From positions 124,001 to 188,000 of the forward strand of contig CAZGFD010000003.1 of NCBI GenBank assembly GCA_964525045.1: 64,000 bases of DNA. The letters run 5' to 3'. The notes under the pieces were generated by a model that did no database searches, was not told the origin of the DNA, and saw only the letters and a program-made list of their open reading frames with translations. Positions 54,430-63,959 of this stretch are shown in pieces (the stretch's first letter is position 1; each line of letters starts with the position of its first letter). The DNA is from G020348185 sp964525045. Its GTDB lineage: Bacteria; Nitrospirota; Nitrospiria; Nitrospirales; UBA8639. The position numbers and the translations under genes were made by a program.

Positions 54430-55899
54430 TTAACGTATCACAGGGCGTTTTCTTCGCCAATCCGTAGCCTGTTCATAAGCAGATGCCGCCCTGAGAACTT
54501 TATCCTCTTCAAATGGACGACCCATGATTTGTAATCCGATGGGAAGCCCAAGTTGACTATACCCACAAGGAAGTGAAATAGCCGGAATACCCGCTAGGCT
54601 TGCAGAAATTGTGTAAATATCTGATAAATACATTTGCAGGGGGTCTTGCAATTTTTCCCCTAATTGAAAGGCAGGGGTCGGCATCGTCGGAGTCACCAGG
54701 AGATCGACATCCTGAAAGACGGATTCAAACTCCCGCCGTATGAGCGTTCGCACGGCCTGGGCTTTTCCATAATACGCATCATAATACCCTGCACTCAAGA
54801 CATAAGTTCCCAGCATGATTCGACGCTTGACTTCTGGACCGAAGCCTTCCGCACGGGTGCGTTGGTACATGTCCAGTAAATTCTGCTTTTCCTTTGCCCG
54901 AAATCCATATTTGACCCCATCATAACGGGCTAAATTGGAGCTTGCCTCGGCTGTGGCGATCACATAGTACGTCGCGATGGCCCATTCCGTCGAAGGCAAA
55001 GAGACTTCTTGAACTTCCCCCCCTAGGTTTTTGAACTCCTCGATAGCCGACCGAACGGCTTGTTCGACCTCCGAATCAAGACCCTCCGTGAAATATTCTT
55101 TGGGTACTCCCAGTTTAAGTTTTTTGACGTCTCTCTTTTTTAAGGCCTTGGTAAAATCCGGAACCGGTTGATCAGCTGAGGTCGAGTCCAGGGGATCATG
55201 GCCGGCTAATACATTGAGAAGAATAGCCGCATCATGTACCGTTTTCGTGATTGGGCCAATCTGGTCTAATGAAGAAGCAAACGCGACCAATCCGTATCGT
55301 GACACGCGTCCATAAGTAGGTTTGAGCCCCACCACCCCGCAACAGGCTGCCGGCTGACGGATGGACCCTCCGGTATCTGAACCAAGGGCAGCCACACATT
55401 CATCAGCTGCCACAGCGGCAGCTGATCCTCCGCTTGAGCCTCCGGGAATACATTTGAGGTTCCAAGGATTTCGTGTTGGGCCAAACGCCGAATGTTCAGT
55501 AGACGAACCCATGGCAAATTCATCAAGGTTGGTCTTTCCCAAAAGAAGGAAACGATGCGTGTGTAATTTTCCACTCACTGTGGAATCGTACGGAGGTGTG
55601 AAATGTTCCAGCATGACCGATCCGCAGGTCGTCCGCACCCTCGCGGTACAAATGTTATCCTTGATAGCCAAGGGCATCGCCATAAAAGGCATGGTTTTTC
55701 TCCAGGAGATTAAGTCTTTATCGATGGCTTCAGCCTGAGCTAAAAGCGTTTCTCTATCGGTTTGGGTAATAAAGGCCTTAACCTTGAATTCCACCTGACT
55801 CATTCTTAATAAATAAGCCCGTGCAATTTCGAGCGCGGTTACCTCGCCTCGAGTAAAAAGGTCCTGGAGTTCCTTCAAGCTCAGTTTGAATATACTCAT
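54430..55899 (-). CDS. gatA: Asp/Glu-tRNA amidotransferase subunit A
   Basis: Amidase-signature glutaminase of GatCAB. 489 residues. Catalytic Lys in PLAIKDNI, the Ser pair in PGGSSGGSAAAVAAD and the nucleophile Ser in GSDTGGSIRQPA complete the Ser-Ser-Lys triad. Supplies ammonia to GatB. The transcript order gatC-panD-gatA-DUF948-YtxH-gatB. Confidence 0.97.
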   Translation of the reverse strand: MSIFKLSLKELQDLFTRGEVTALEIARAYLLRMSQVEFKVKAFITQTDRETLLAQAEAIDKDLISWRKTMPFMAMPLAIKDNICTARVRTTCGSVMLEHFTPPYDSTVSGKLHTHRFLLLGKTNLDEFAMGSSTEHSAFGPTRNPWNLKCIPGGSSGGSAAAVAADECVAALGSDTGGSIRQPAACCGVVGLKPTYGRVSRYGLVAFASSLDQIGPITKTVHDAAILLNVLAGHDPLDSTSADQPVPDFTKALKKRDVKKLKLGVPKEYFTEGLDSEVEQAVRSAIEEFKNLGGEVQEVSLPSTEWAIATYYVIATAEASSNLARYDGVKYGFRAKEKQNLLDMYQRTRAEGFGPEVKRRIMLGTYVLSAGYYDAYYGKAQAVRTLIRREFESVFQDVDLLVTPTMPTPAFQLGEKLQDPLQMYLSDIYTISASLAGIPAISLPCGYSQLGLPIGLQIMGRPFEEDKVLRAASAYEQATDWRRKRPVIR

Positions 55900-55983
55900 C
55901 TGTCAACGCACGATTTCATGAAAAAGAAGAAAACGAGGGGAAGAATGCCCAGAATCAGATGTCGAAAAATGGAGCAATGGGGG

Positions 55984-56340
55984 TTAGGTAGGCCCAATCA
56001 TTTTGTTTTGGTCATCGACTTGAATGATTTTGGGTTCGTGAAATTTGGCTTCCTCTTCATTGTAGTACTCATAACAGAAGATAATAATTTTGTCCCCGAT
56101 CACCCCTTTTCGAGCAGTCGGGCCGTTCAGAACCATTTCGCCCTCTCCACGTTTGCCGGGAAGAGCATAGGTTGTGAACCGTTCCCCATTGTTCAAGTTC
56201 GAAACCATAACCAACTCATATGGCAAAATGCCAGCGAAATCCATGAGGTCGGAATCGATGGTCAAGCTGCCTTCATATTCTAGACAAGAATCGGTCACCT
56301 TTGCACGATGTATTTTGGCTCGCAGCAGTTGGCGAAGCAT
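55984..56340 (-). CDS. panD: Aspartate 1-decarboxylase proenzyme
   Basis: Makes beta-alanine for pantothenate and CoA. 118 residues. Self-cleavage site Gly24-Ser25 in LEYEGSLTID, which yields the pyruvoyl group; KIHRAKVTD, LNNGERFTTY and ARKGVIGDKIIIF follow. It sits between gatC and gatA, an unusual insertion into the GatCAB set. No other pan gene is nearby. Confidence 0.95.
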   Translation of the reverse strand: MLRQLLRAKIHRAKVTDSCLEYEGSLTIDSDLMDFAGILPYELVMVSNLNNGERFTTYALPGKRGEGEMVLNGPTARKGVIGDKIIIFCYEYYNEEEAKFHEPKIIQVDDQNKMIGPT

Positions 56341-56370
56341 TATATGTTCCCTCTCTTAAGAAAGATCCTT

Positions 56371-56664
56371 TCAGCGGTCGTTCAATATTCTTGGAACCAA
56401 GAAAAATCCATCCTCCGTCTGTGGAGCATTAGCGGTGGCTTGTTCGGGAGAGAGACAGGGATGAGGGACATCCTCCTGAAACACATTGGTTTGTTCTCTC
56501 ACCGTGGCAGTTTGAGGGATTCCTTCGGTATTCAGGGCGCTTAATTGGTCCATGTATTTCAGGATCTGACTCAATTGTTCGCTGAACGGATCCTTTTCAC
56601 TTTCGCCAATCTCTAGACGGGCTAATCGAGCCACATGCTCCACTTCTGTTTTATCAATCTTCAT
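56371..56664 (-). CDS. gatC: Asp/Glu-tRNA amidotransferase subunit C
   Basis: Small structural subunit that wraps around GatA and GatB. 97 residues: VEHVARLARLEIGESEKDPF, QLSQILKYMDQLSALNTEGI, and the end PQTEDGFFLVPRIL. First gene of the gat-pan unit; 30 bp before panD. Confidence 0.95.
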   Translation of the reverse strand: MKIDKTEVEHVARLARLEIGESEKDPFSEQLSQILKYMDQLSALNTEGIPQTATVREQTNVFQEDVPHPCLSPEQATANAPQTEDGFFLVPRILNDR

Positions 56665-56846
56665 TGTCGTTTACCAAATCTTCCGGAAGGCAACAGACTT
56701 ACTTGATTTCACTGGGTAAAACCCCTATTTTACTTCCTCATTCTTTGTACCATGAACTTCCCAAGAAAAGCTACTGAAATCACCCACAATTCAAGCCACT
56801 ATGCCAGCTCCCATGAATGACTATACCATTCATTTTATAGGTATGT

Positions 56847-57548
56847 TCAAGAAGCAATCCAACCTTGGTCCGCAAAACTCACATATTTCCCCTCTCCAAT
56901 AACAAGGTGATCCAAGACCTGAATTCCCAAGAGGTTTCCGGCCTCTACTAACCTCTTGGTCAAGATCCGATCTTCCTCACTTGGATGGGGATCCCCACTG
57001 GGATGATTATGTAAAAAAATGACGGCAGCGGCCGACGATCTGATTGCTAAATTGAACACTTCCCGAGGATGAACAATACTGAGGGTTAAGCTCCCCTTGG
57101 AAACGGTAGAATCTCGTATGATGCAGTGTTTCGTATCAAGTAATATGACTTTAAACACTTCATGCCGAAGATCCCGGAGAAGAGGATAATAATGATGAAA
57201 GAGGTCCCGACTTGTGCCAATGCGAGTTCCACTAGTTAATGGGGCTGACAACACGCGTTTCCCAAGTTCCATCGCGGCTTGAATCTGTGCCGCTTTGGCG
57301 GGGCCAATTCCAGGAATAGCACAGAGTTCCTCAAACCCTCGGCTCGAAAGCCCTGAGAGGCCTTTGATACGCAGGAGTAATTCCATTGATACCTGGACTG
57401 CCGTTGCGTCCGCTCGACCGGTTCGCAAGATAATGGCTAACAATTGAGAATCTGAAAGGGATTGGACACCGTCCCGAATCAATCGTTCCCGGGGCCGTTC
57501 CATTTCCGGCCATCCCCGAATCCCCTTCTGTGGAATGTTCTTAACCAT
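56847..57548 (-). CDS. radC: RadC family (JAB/MPN) protein
   Basis: 233 residues. N-terminal helix-hairpin-helix region (ELCAIPGIGPAKAAQIQAAM) and a C-terminal MPN domain with the zinc motif HNHPSGDPHPSEED. Long called a DNA repair protein, but that role is disputed; metalloprotease-like chemistry is possible. Stand-alone gene with 180 bp of apparently empty sequence after it. Confidence 0.93.
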   Translation of the reverse strand: MVKNIPQKGIRGWPEMERPRERLIRDGVQSLSDSQLLAIILRTGRADATAVQVSMELLLRIKGLSGLSSRGFEELCAIPGIGPAKAAQIQAAMELGKRVLSAPLTSGTRIGTSRDLFHHYYPLLRDLRHEVFKVILLDTKHCIIRDSTVSKGSLTLSIVHPREVFNLAIRSSAAAVIFLHNHPSGDPHPSEEDRILTKRLVEAGNLLGIQVLDHLVIGEGKYVSFADQGWIAS

Positions 57549-58065
57549 ACGTCAGTGTCCGATGATGAGAAGACTTGCTAACACTTGGTCGTTATGCGTT
57601 CATCGCCTGGGCATTTAATTTGCACGAAAATAAGATTTGAGGTTTGTTCTTCTGCTCATTTGGGATTAAAATAAAATAGCCCTTCACATTATTCTCAACA
57701 AACCAGCCACTCGCCTCATATGTAGATTTTCTTCGGTGATTGGCAGGATGGACTTTAGAGGGTCCGACTCGTCAAACTTCCTTATATTTTCAATGAATAT
57801 CAGGAAATAGGTCTGGACGCCTCCACCTGAGGTACCTATCGTTCATCCAACTGACGAACCCAAATCTTCTACTCTCGATGCGTGATGGGTAAGTTCCAAG
57901 TCGCGCATGACGAGTTGCTCGCAACCATCTTCTATTCGTGAAGGGTTTTCCCTGCATATCAGAGGCCATGCGAAAAAATGAGCCTAATTGTTCCAAGGGC
58001 ACATCCTCTTGGACTTTGAACCTCCTGAATAATGTTGAGGGTGATCAAGGCATGGAGAGGATGAA
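57549..58065. other. 517-bp intergenic region
   Basis: No convincing gene. A 70-codon minus-strand frame (57790-58002) has an Arg-rich composition unlike its neighbours and no known match or ribosome binding site. The stretch ends with GGAGAGGATGAA before the glycosyltransferase ATG. Likely holds the promoter of the polysaccharide genes, which I cannot locate. Confidence 0.5.
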
Positions 58066-59247
58066 ATGAAAGTGGCCCTTGTCCATGACTGGCTCACTGG
58101 CATGCGGGGTGGGGAGCGTTGTCTTGAAGTTTTTTGTGAAATATTTCCAGCAGCCGATATTTTTACGCTACTCCATGTGAAGGGAGCAGTCTCTCCGACG
58201 ATTGAGAAGCACCATATTCAAACCAGTTTTATTCAACACCTACCTCGTTCCTTCCAATGGTATCGCAACTATCTTCCCTTGTTTCCGTTGGCAATTAAAT
58301 CCTTTGACCTTGAAGGCTATGATCTGGTGATCAGTTCCAGTCATTGTGTGGCAAAGGGAATCCAAGTGCCGGCGGGGACCTGTCATATCGCTTACATCTT
58401 TACTCCCATGCGATATATCTGGGATCAATTTGACGTGTATTTTTCGAGTGGTGGAGTGACGTCATTCTTGCGCCGAAACGCTATGCGTGTGATCCGACCC
58501 TGGCTACAGGAATGGGATCGATCTTCCAATAAACAAGTGAATTCCTTTCTTACCATATCGGAACATGTTGCGGGAAGAATTCGATCGTATTGGAATCGGG
58601 AGCCCAAGGTGGTCCATTCTCCCGTCAATTGGCAGGCGTATGCCCTATCCTACGAGAATGAAGGCTTTTACTTGATGGTCACATCCCTGGTTCCCTACAA
58701 ACGTGTGGATCTGGCCATACAAGCCGCAAATATTCTGGGCATTCCGCTCAAAATAATCGGACAAGGCCCTGAAATGAAACGGTTAGCGGCCATCGCAGGT
58801 CCCTCCGTCGAACTATTGGGGTGGCAAACCGATCTTGTGGTATCCGAACATTTCGCGCGTTGCAAGGCCTTAATCTTTCCGGGCGAGGAGGATTTTGGCC
58901 TTGTTCCTCTCGAAGCCATGGCTTGCGGGAAACCGGTGATCGCCTTTGGGAAAGGAGGCGTGTTGGAAACAGTCGTCCCCCTGAATCCCCAACACGAAGC
59001 GATAAGGAAACAGGGGGCGACCTGGGCGGAGATAAATTCCGAAACGCCCACGGGTGTCTTCTTTTATGAACCGAATACGACTTCCCTCATAGAGGCATTA
59101 CACTTGTTTGAACGTCAGCATGATTGTTTCGATCCTGCATTGATAAGACAGCATGTCGCGCCTTTCGATCGAATCCACTTTAAACAACGGATCCAGGAAA
59201 TTTTCACTCAATGCGTTCATGAATTCCGTTTCGCCTCTCAATGTTAA
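58066..59247 (+). CDS. GT4-family glycosyltransferase
   Basis: 393 residues with the GT-B layout. N-terminal VALVHDWLTGMRGGERCLEV, a UDP/GDP-sugar transferase start; C-terminal nucleotide-binding part with LVPYKRVDLAIQAANILGIP, IIGQGPEMKRL, and the EX7E-like FPGEEDFGLVPLEAMACGKP. Probably transfers a hexose or mannose to a lipid-linked glycan on the cytosolic face. GGAGAGGATGAA is the ribosome binding site. It overlaps the next gene by seven bases. Confidence 0.93.
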   Translation: MKVALVHDWLTGMRGGERCLEVFCEIFPAADIFTLLHVKGAVSPTIEKHHIQTSFIQHLPRSFQWYRNYLPLFPLAIKSFDLEGYDLVISSSHCVAKGIQVPAGTCHIAYIFTPMRYIWDQFDVYFSSGGVTSFLRRNAMRVIRPWLQEWDRSSNKQVNSFLTISEHVAGRIRSYWNREPKVVHSPVNWQAYALSYENEGFYLMVTSLVPYKRVDLAIQAANILGIPLKIIGQGPEMKRLAAIAGPSVELLGWQTDLVVSEHFARCKALIFPGEEDFGLVPLEAMACGKPVIAFGKGGVLETVVPLNPQHEAIRKQGATWAEINSETPTGVFFYEPNTTSLIEALHLFERQHDCFDPALIRQHVAPFDRIHFKQRIQEIFTQCVHEFRFASQC

Positions 59248-60641
59248 AACGCCACTCAGAGTTTTTCCTCACTCTTTTTCTTATCTCTGACCTGATTTTA
59301 ATTTCTGCTTCTTGGGTTGTCGCCTACGCGGCTCGAGCTTCTGGATTCCTGGTTCAGGTAACACACGATATCCCCCCCCTTCCCCTCTATCTGTGGCTTT
59401 TGGTGCCGATCCTGCTGGTCTGGGGAGTCTGTTTTCATATTTTTGATCTCTATCGGCCCCGGAGGATGAGTTCACATGTTTCTGAATTTCTCGATATCGC
59501 CAAAGCCAATACCTTATCGGTGCTCGTCTTGGTTGCTCTCACCCTCATACCTTCCTGGTACGAATATTCACGTCTCGTATTTTTTTATTTTTGGTTAATC
59601 AATCTTGTGGTGCTGGGATTTTCCCGCATGATCTTCAGAGAGGCGCTCAGAGTTTTCCGCCGGTTAGGGTACAACAAGCGTTACGTACTGGTGGTTGGGG
59701 CTGGAAAACTTGGCGAGCAGATCGTTCGGAATTTACAGCAACATCCTGAGTTCGGATTGAGTGTTCGGGGATACTTGACCCGAAAACCAGAAAAAGTGGG
59801 AAAAGTTCTGCAGGACGTTTCGGTGGTCGGTACGTATTCGCAAATCAAAGCATTCGTCTCCTCAGGGGTTGATATGGTGTTCATCTGTCTACCCGCCGAG
59901 GAAGCCATTGAATGTGAAAAAATATTGGAATTTCTGGCAACGACGCTGGTGGAAGTGAAAGTTGTCCCTTCTATCTACGAATTCATGACCATTCACACCT
60001 CCGCAGAAATTTTTGAAGGGCTTCCGGTCATCACGCTTCAAGGAACCCCCTTGCAGGGATTGAATGTTCCTTTAAAACGATCCATCGATATTGTTGTCGC
60101 TATGGCGGCTCTTGTCATTTCCTCTCCTCTGCTGGGGGTTATTGCAATGGGGGTCAAACTTCAATCGCCAGGCCCCGTTTTTTACCGTCAAGTTCGAATG
60201 GGTCTAGATGGACGGGAGTTTCATATGCTGAAATTTCGTACTATGCGTTCGGATGCTAGAGAGGAATCCGGCCCGGCCTGGACTCAAAAAGGGGATGCCC
60301 GTCAGACCGCGATTGGGGCTTTACTCAGAAGAACCAGTTTAGATGAGCTCCCGCAGCTTTGGAATGTGATTAAAGGAGAAATGAGCATTGTGGGGCCTCG
60401 ACCCGAACGACCGGAACTTATTGCCCAATTTCGAGACCAGTATCCGCAATATATGTTGCGGCACAAAATGAAGGCGGGGATGACCGGATGGGCACAGGTG
60501 AATGGGTGGAGAGGAAATACTGATTTAAAAAAACGCTTAGATTACGACATGTATTATATTGAACATTGGAGTATTTGGTTTGACGTCAAAATTATGGCGT
60601 TGACCATGTGGAAGGGCATGATCCATAAAAATGCGTACTGA
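59241..60641 (+). CDS. WcaJ-type undecaprenyl-phosphate sugar-phosphate transferase
   Basis: 466 residues. Starts exopolysaccharide chains by moving a sugar-1-phosphate onto undecaprenyl phosphate. N-terminal four membrane helices, a middle Rossmann-like region (YVLVVGAGKLGEQIVRNL), a fifth membrane segment near 285-310, and the C-terminal sugar-transferase domain with KRSIDI, QVRMGLDGREFHMLKFRTM, TSLDELPQLWNVIKGEMSIV and GPRPERP. Coupled to the GT4 gene by overlap. Confidence 0.94.
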   Translation: MLKRHSEFFLTLFLISDLILISASWVVAYAARASGFLVQVTHDIPPLPLYLWLLVPILLVWGVCFHIFDLYRPRRMSSHVSEFLDIAKANTLSVLVLVALTLIPSWYEYSRLVFFYFWLINLVVLGFSRMIFREALRVFRRLGYNKRYVLVVGAGKLGEQIVRNLQQHPEFGLSVRGYLTRKPEKVGKVLQDVSVVGTYSQIKAFVSSGVDMVFICLPAEEAIECEKILEFLATTLVEVKVVPSIYEFMTIHTSAEIFEGLPVITLQGTPLQGLNVPLKRSIDIVVAMAALVISSPLLGVIAMGVKLQSPGPVFYRQVRMGLDGREFHMLKFRTMRSDAREESGPAWTQKGDARQTAIGALLRRTSLDELPQLWNVIKGEMSIVGPRPERPELIAQFRDQYPQYMLRHKMKAGMTGWAQVNGWRGNTDLKKRLDYDMYYIEHWSIWFDVKIMALTMWKGMIHKNAY

Positions 60642-60661
60642 GGCAAGATCCTGGTTAAACC

Positions 60662-60681
60662 GTTTCAAGTTTCAGGTTTCA
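60662..60681. repeat. GAAAC heptad repeat between convergent polysaccharide genes
   Basis: GTTTCAAGTTTCAGGTTTCA: three GTTTC units seven bases apart, directly after the WcaJ-type gene and before the end of the convergent GT2 gene. Confidence 0.75.
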
Positions 60682-60720
60682 CCTTAATAGGCATACAGTT
60701 TTTCTTTTTACTTAAGCCCA

Positions 60721-61731
60721 TCACCCCTTGATAAACTGGTGGACCTTTTGTCGAATAATCTCTCTACTAAAGGCAGGCGTTAAAAGGGATTGAATATACT
60801 TGTTGGTTACCTTCTTGTTTGCTTGAACGTGATGACGTTTTTTCCACATCTTTGGTAGCAACCGTAGTGCATCCCTCTTTGCCAGAAAAAAAGCCTTCCA
60901 TTTCCCCAGCCGAAGGCAGAGGTAACAAAATGATCCGAGTTCTTGGATAAGTTTATGGTGAGCATATCGGAGCATTAAGCCAGTTGGCATATTTTTGATC
61001 CAGAGAAACTCCAAGTTTCTCACGTGATAATACACATGCAGATCGCTCATTCTTCCGATAGTGGCATTGACCTGATGATAGACAATAGCCTTTGGAACAT
61101 AAGTACATTTCCAGCCCCGGAGCTGAGCCCGAAAATTTAAATCCGTATCCTCATCGTTAAAAAAGAAATCGACGTCCAGAAATCCGATATCATCTAACAT
61201 CTTCCTTCGATAAAGACAGGCTGCTGCAGAAGCTCCAAATACTGACTCTTGCTCTTGGTAAAGACCGGGATCTTGATTTAATCCTCGCTTAAATCCTACC
61301 CCCCATGTCGTGAGGCCATCCCCTGCGGACTCGAGTTGTCCCGTAGCATTGAGAATAAGTTTTGAGGAGCAAATTCCGACAACCGGATCCTGAAGCATTG
61401 GTTGAATAAGGTTTTCAAGCCAATTCCGGTCGACATGCGTGTCATTATTGAGTAAGGCAATGTACTCCCCTTGAGCGATTTCCAACCCTTTAATGTTTCC
61501 GCCTGCAAAGCCGGTGTTTTCCGGAAGCTCAATAAGTTTAATATGAGAATATTGTTGTTTGAGAAAATCGCAAGAGCCGTCAGTGGACCCATTATCGACA
61601 ATAATGATTTCAAGAGGCGAGTAGGTTTGGTCTCTAAGAGTCGCCAAGCAGTCCTCCAACCAAGGTCGCCCGTTCCAATTCACCACTATAAGACTGACAA
61701 GCGGGTTATCACAAAATGCAAAATTGTTCAT
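60721..61731 (-). CDS. GT2-family glycosyltransferase
   Basis: 336 residues, GT-A fold. SLIVVNWNGRPWLEDCLATL, VDNGSTDGS, GFAGGNIKGLE, then the DxD-like NNDTHV and NDEDTDLNFRAQLRGW acceptor region, typical of rhamnosyl or galactofuranosyl transferases (COG1216). No transmembrane segment. Donor and acceptor are not deducible. Confidence 0.92.
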   Translation of the reverse strand: MNNFAFCDNPLVSLIVVNWNGRPWLEDCLATLRDQTYSPLEIIIVDNGSTDGSCDFLKQQYSHIKLIELPENTGFAGGNIKGLEIAQGEYIALLNNDTHVDRNWLENLIQPMLQDPVVGICSSKLILNATGQLESAGDGLTTWGVGFKRGLNQDPGLYQEQESVFGASAAACLYRRKMLDDIGFLDVDFFFNDEDTDLNFRAQLRGWKCTYVPKAIVYHQVNATIGRMSDLHVYYHVRNLEFLWIKNMPTGLMLRYAHHKLIQELGSFCYLCLRLGKWKAFFLAKRDALRLLPKMWKKRHHVQANKKVTNKYIQSLLTPAFSREIIRQKVHQFIKG

Positions 61732-62385
61732 AAATCCCTCTAACTTTCTGGAAAGTACCTTTTTACTCGAGGGAAAAACCGATGGCCATCGTCATTGGGT
61801 GAACTCAGTAAAATCTGTTTTCCTCAGTACCGAACAGAGGGTTGGGGTCCGTCTCGACTGGGAATTCGGTTTCATCAGGAAAGAGTAGTGTCAGGTGCCT
61901 ATCATTATCTTGTTCTAAGCTAACCTCTTGCCTTCTATTCATCAACCAAGAACAGATAAGTGCAGGCCATCAACACAAACATATCGATTAATTTCCATAT
62001 TAGGTAAGGCGTACCCAGAAAAACTTATTCCATTGCCTTATGAAGGAAATTCAGAAATCTTTGGTCATTGGGGGTTAAACCGATTCAGACCCGGACGGTT
62101 CTTATGAAAATGAATGTGGAAACACCCAGGGATTTAATAAGGGAGATAGGGCAGAAAGAAACAAACTTCTTTATAATGAGCGCCGCGTTTTTTGAACCGG
62201 CGAAATACACTTCCGTTGCCAGGACATTAAAGTAACGAAATACCTCAAAGCCTCAGTCCTTGATAATCTTTTTTTAATTTCCATCCAAAATTTGTGTGAA
62301 AAAGTTGCGCCCCAAATCCGCAGGAGGAGATTGGGCAGTGTCAAACGGCCTGAGTTTGGTTCGAAGTTGAAGATGAATATGGCTC
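61732..62385. other. 654-bp intergenic region
   Basis: No convincing gene. The best short frame (62104-62235, 43 codons) lacks a ribosome binding site. Composition is AT-richer than the neighbours. It may be degraded sequence; the IS remnant at the window end lies on the other side of the SGNH-like gene. Confidence 0.5.
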
Positions 62386-63630
62386 TTATTTTTTAGTAGA
62401 TAGAATAAATTTGGCTATTCTATCAGCAAAAATATTATAACCTTCCGAATTGACATGGCAACAGGCATCAATATATAGGGATTGATTCTGGTCTGCATAC
62501 GTCATGGTGAGATCTTTGAATTTGATACCCTTCTTCTTAAGATCATCACTTGATTTCTGCAATACCGGATAGACCTCCTGGACAATTCTTTTAAAACTTT
62601 CTGAGATAACAGCTACTTTTCTTTCCTCTGCGGTTAGAGGTTTACTCCCCGGCAAATATTGATTGGGTTGCAAAAAATGATAGTATTGAATATCGTTGGC
62701 TTTGCTTAAAGCGTTCATTTGAATCGAGCTTCTCTTCCAAATGTTTGCCAATTCTTGATAAAGATCGCGACCTTCAAGATTCAGATTCGGTCCTGTACTA
62801 ACATAACTGCTGGTCGTCGGCTCAGTGCGTAAGGCCCGGTCATTAATTTCATTAATCTTTTTTTCAATCAGATTATCAATGAGTTGCCATATTAAGTTTA
62901 GTGTAAAACTGCTGCTGAACGTTTCGGAATGAAAAATTTTGGCGATTTGAACACGCCTGTTTCGATAATGCTTCCCCTCCACAATCAGATTGAAAAAGTC
63001 AGGATCAGACATAGGAGCTACGCGAATGGACCATAACCTGGGGAAGAAGGGATTAGTATTTTTGGGAATGTTTTCTAAAACTGGCAGTGTAGCTTCATTA
63101 AAACCGTCGATATTAATCAGAATATCGAACTCTGCCCCCAAGCTAAGAAAGTAGTTCAGTGTCATCAATTGTTGAGGTTGCTTATAACCACCTGCCGCCA
63201 ATCGAATAGGTACAATCTCTTTATTTTTAAAAGCTTCATCTTGTTTCAGTCGATCAATTAAAGTTCCCATACCTGCGACAAAGGTTCCCCAAGCAAAGGA
63301 ACCGCCAACAATACCAAGGATAACTTTATTTTCCCCCTTTTTTTGAATGGGACTAAGGGTATTTCTAAAACCCAATTGGTCGGCAGGAGTCGGATCATTA
63401 TAAACGAAACCCAAATATGGATGGAGTATATCTAGTTTTAAAAAATTTGGAATTTCCCGGTCAATTTGAGTCTTAAAACTTCCAGAATTTTCTATGATGA
63501 CCTGTTGATCTTCCAGGATAGCCTTTCTTGAGAAATGTGTATTCTTGATTGATAAAACGGTAAAAGAAAATAATTCAATGATGAAAATGCAAAGGAAAAA
63601 TGTAATTAACACATAAAGAAGTTTTTTCAT
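62386..63630 (-). CDS. SGNH/GDSL-hydrolase-like membrane-anchored protein
   Basis: 414 residues. N-terminal membrane anchor (LLYVLITFFLCIFIIELFSF). The block GIVGGSFAWG holds a Gly-x-Ser like block I of SGNH enzymes; NIDGFNE resembles block III; the end DACCHVNSEGYNIFADRIAKF gives the Asp-x-x-His pair (here with Cys-Cys between). Such proteins often acetylate or deacetylate exopolysaccharides. That role fits the neighbours but is inferred. AT-richer than the housekeeping genes, as glycan genes often are. Confidence 0.8.
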   Translation of the reverse strand: MKKLLYVLITFFLCIFIIELFSFTVLSIKNTHFSRKAILEDQQVIIENSGSFKTQIDREIPNFLKLDILHPYLGFVYNDPTPADQLGFRNTLSPIQKKGENKVILGIVGGSFAWGTFVAGMGTLIDRLKQDEAFKNKEIVPIRLAAGGYKQPQQLMTLNYFLSLGAEFDILINIDGFNEATLPVLENIPKNTNPFFPRLWSIRVAPMSDPDFFNLIVEGKHYRNRRVQIAKIFHSETFSSSFTLNLIWQLIDNLIEKKINEINDRALRTEPTTSSYVSTGPNLNLEGRDLYQELANIWKRSSIQMNALSKANDIQYYHFLQPNQYLPGSKPLTAEERKVAVISESFKRIVQEVYPVLQKSSDDLKKKGIKFKDLTMTYADQNQSLYIDACCHVNSEGYNIFADRIAKFILSTKK

Positions 63631-63800
63631 TTAGTTTCAGACCATCTTTTTTAGGTTTATATATGATGACCCCTCCCCCAAATTGGACCAGCGTTCGTTA
63701 GAATATCGGCACGGCTGAGACCGTGTTTTCTGGCTTTTGTTCTGCAAAATTCTTCGGCCTCAGATTTGCCATGGACCCATGCGGCCGGCACTCGTTTTAA

Positions 63801-63959
63801 TCAATGCGCCACCGCCATTTTCCCATATTTCACCCGCCATAGATAGTACGTCTGCTCGCTGACTCCCAATTTGCCGGGGACTTGGGCAATGGGCGCCCCG
63901 GCCTCCACTTGCCGCACCGCCGTCGCAATGTGTTCATCCGAGCACTTGGATTTTTTCGT
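63801..63959 (-). pseudogene. Decayed IS3-family OrfA transposase fragment
   Basis: 52 codons matching the IS3 OrfA N-terminal helix-turn-helix: KKSKCSDEHIATAVRQVEAG, KLGVSEQTYYLWRVKYGKM, then a stop. The expected ATG is ACG (63957-63959) behind a good AGGGGGAGCGG ribosome binding site, so the start codon has been lost. The rest of OrfA and all of OrfB are missing. Downstream to 63640 there is an open but unrecognised stretch (SEAEEFCRTKARKHGLSRA). The element marks the edge of the polysaccharide region. Confidence 0.75.

Noticed and set aside
57790..58002. 70-codon minus-strand frame between radC and the GT4 gene
   Set aside because: Arg-rich random composition, no ribosome binding site and no recognisable family.
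2515..60681. Reading the heptad tracts as a CRISPR array
   Set aside because: Units are seven bases without spacers, and the tracts are scattered; no cas gene is present.
62104..62235. 43-codon plus-strand frame (MNVETPRDLIREI...)
   Set aside because: No ribosome binding site or promoter and no family; lies in AT-rich apparently non-coding DNA.
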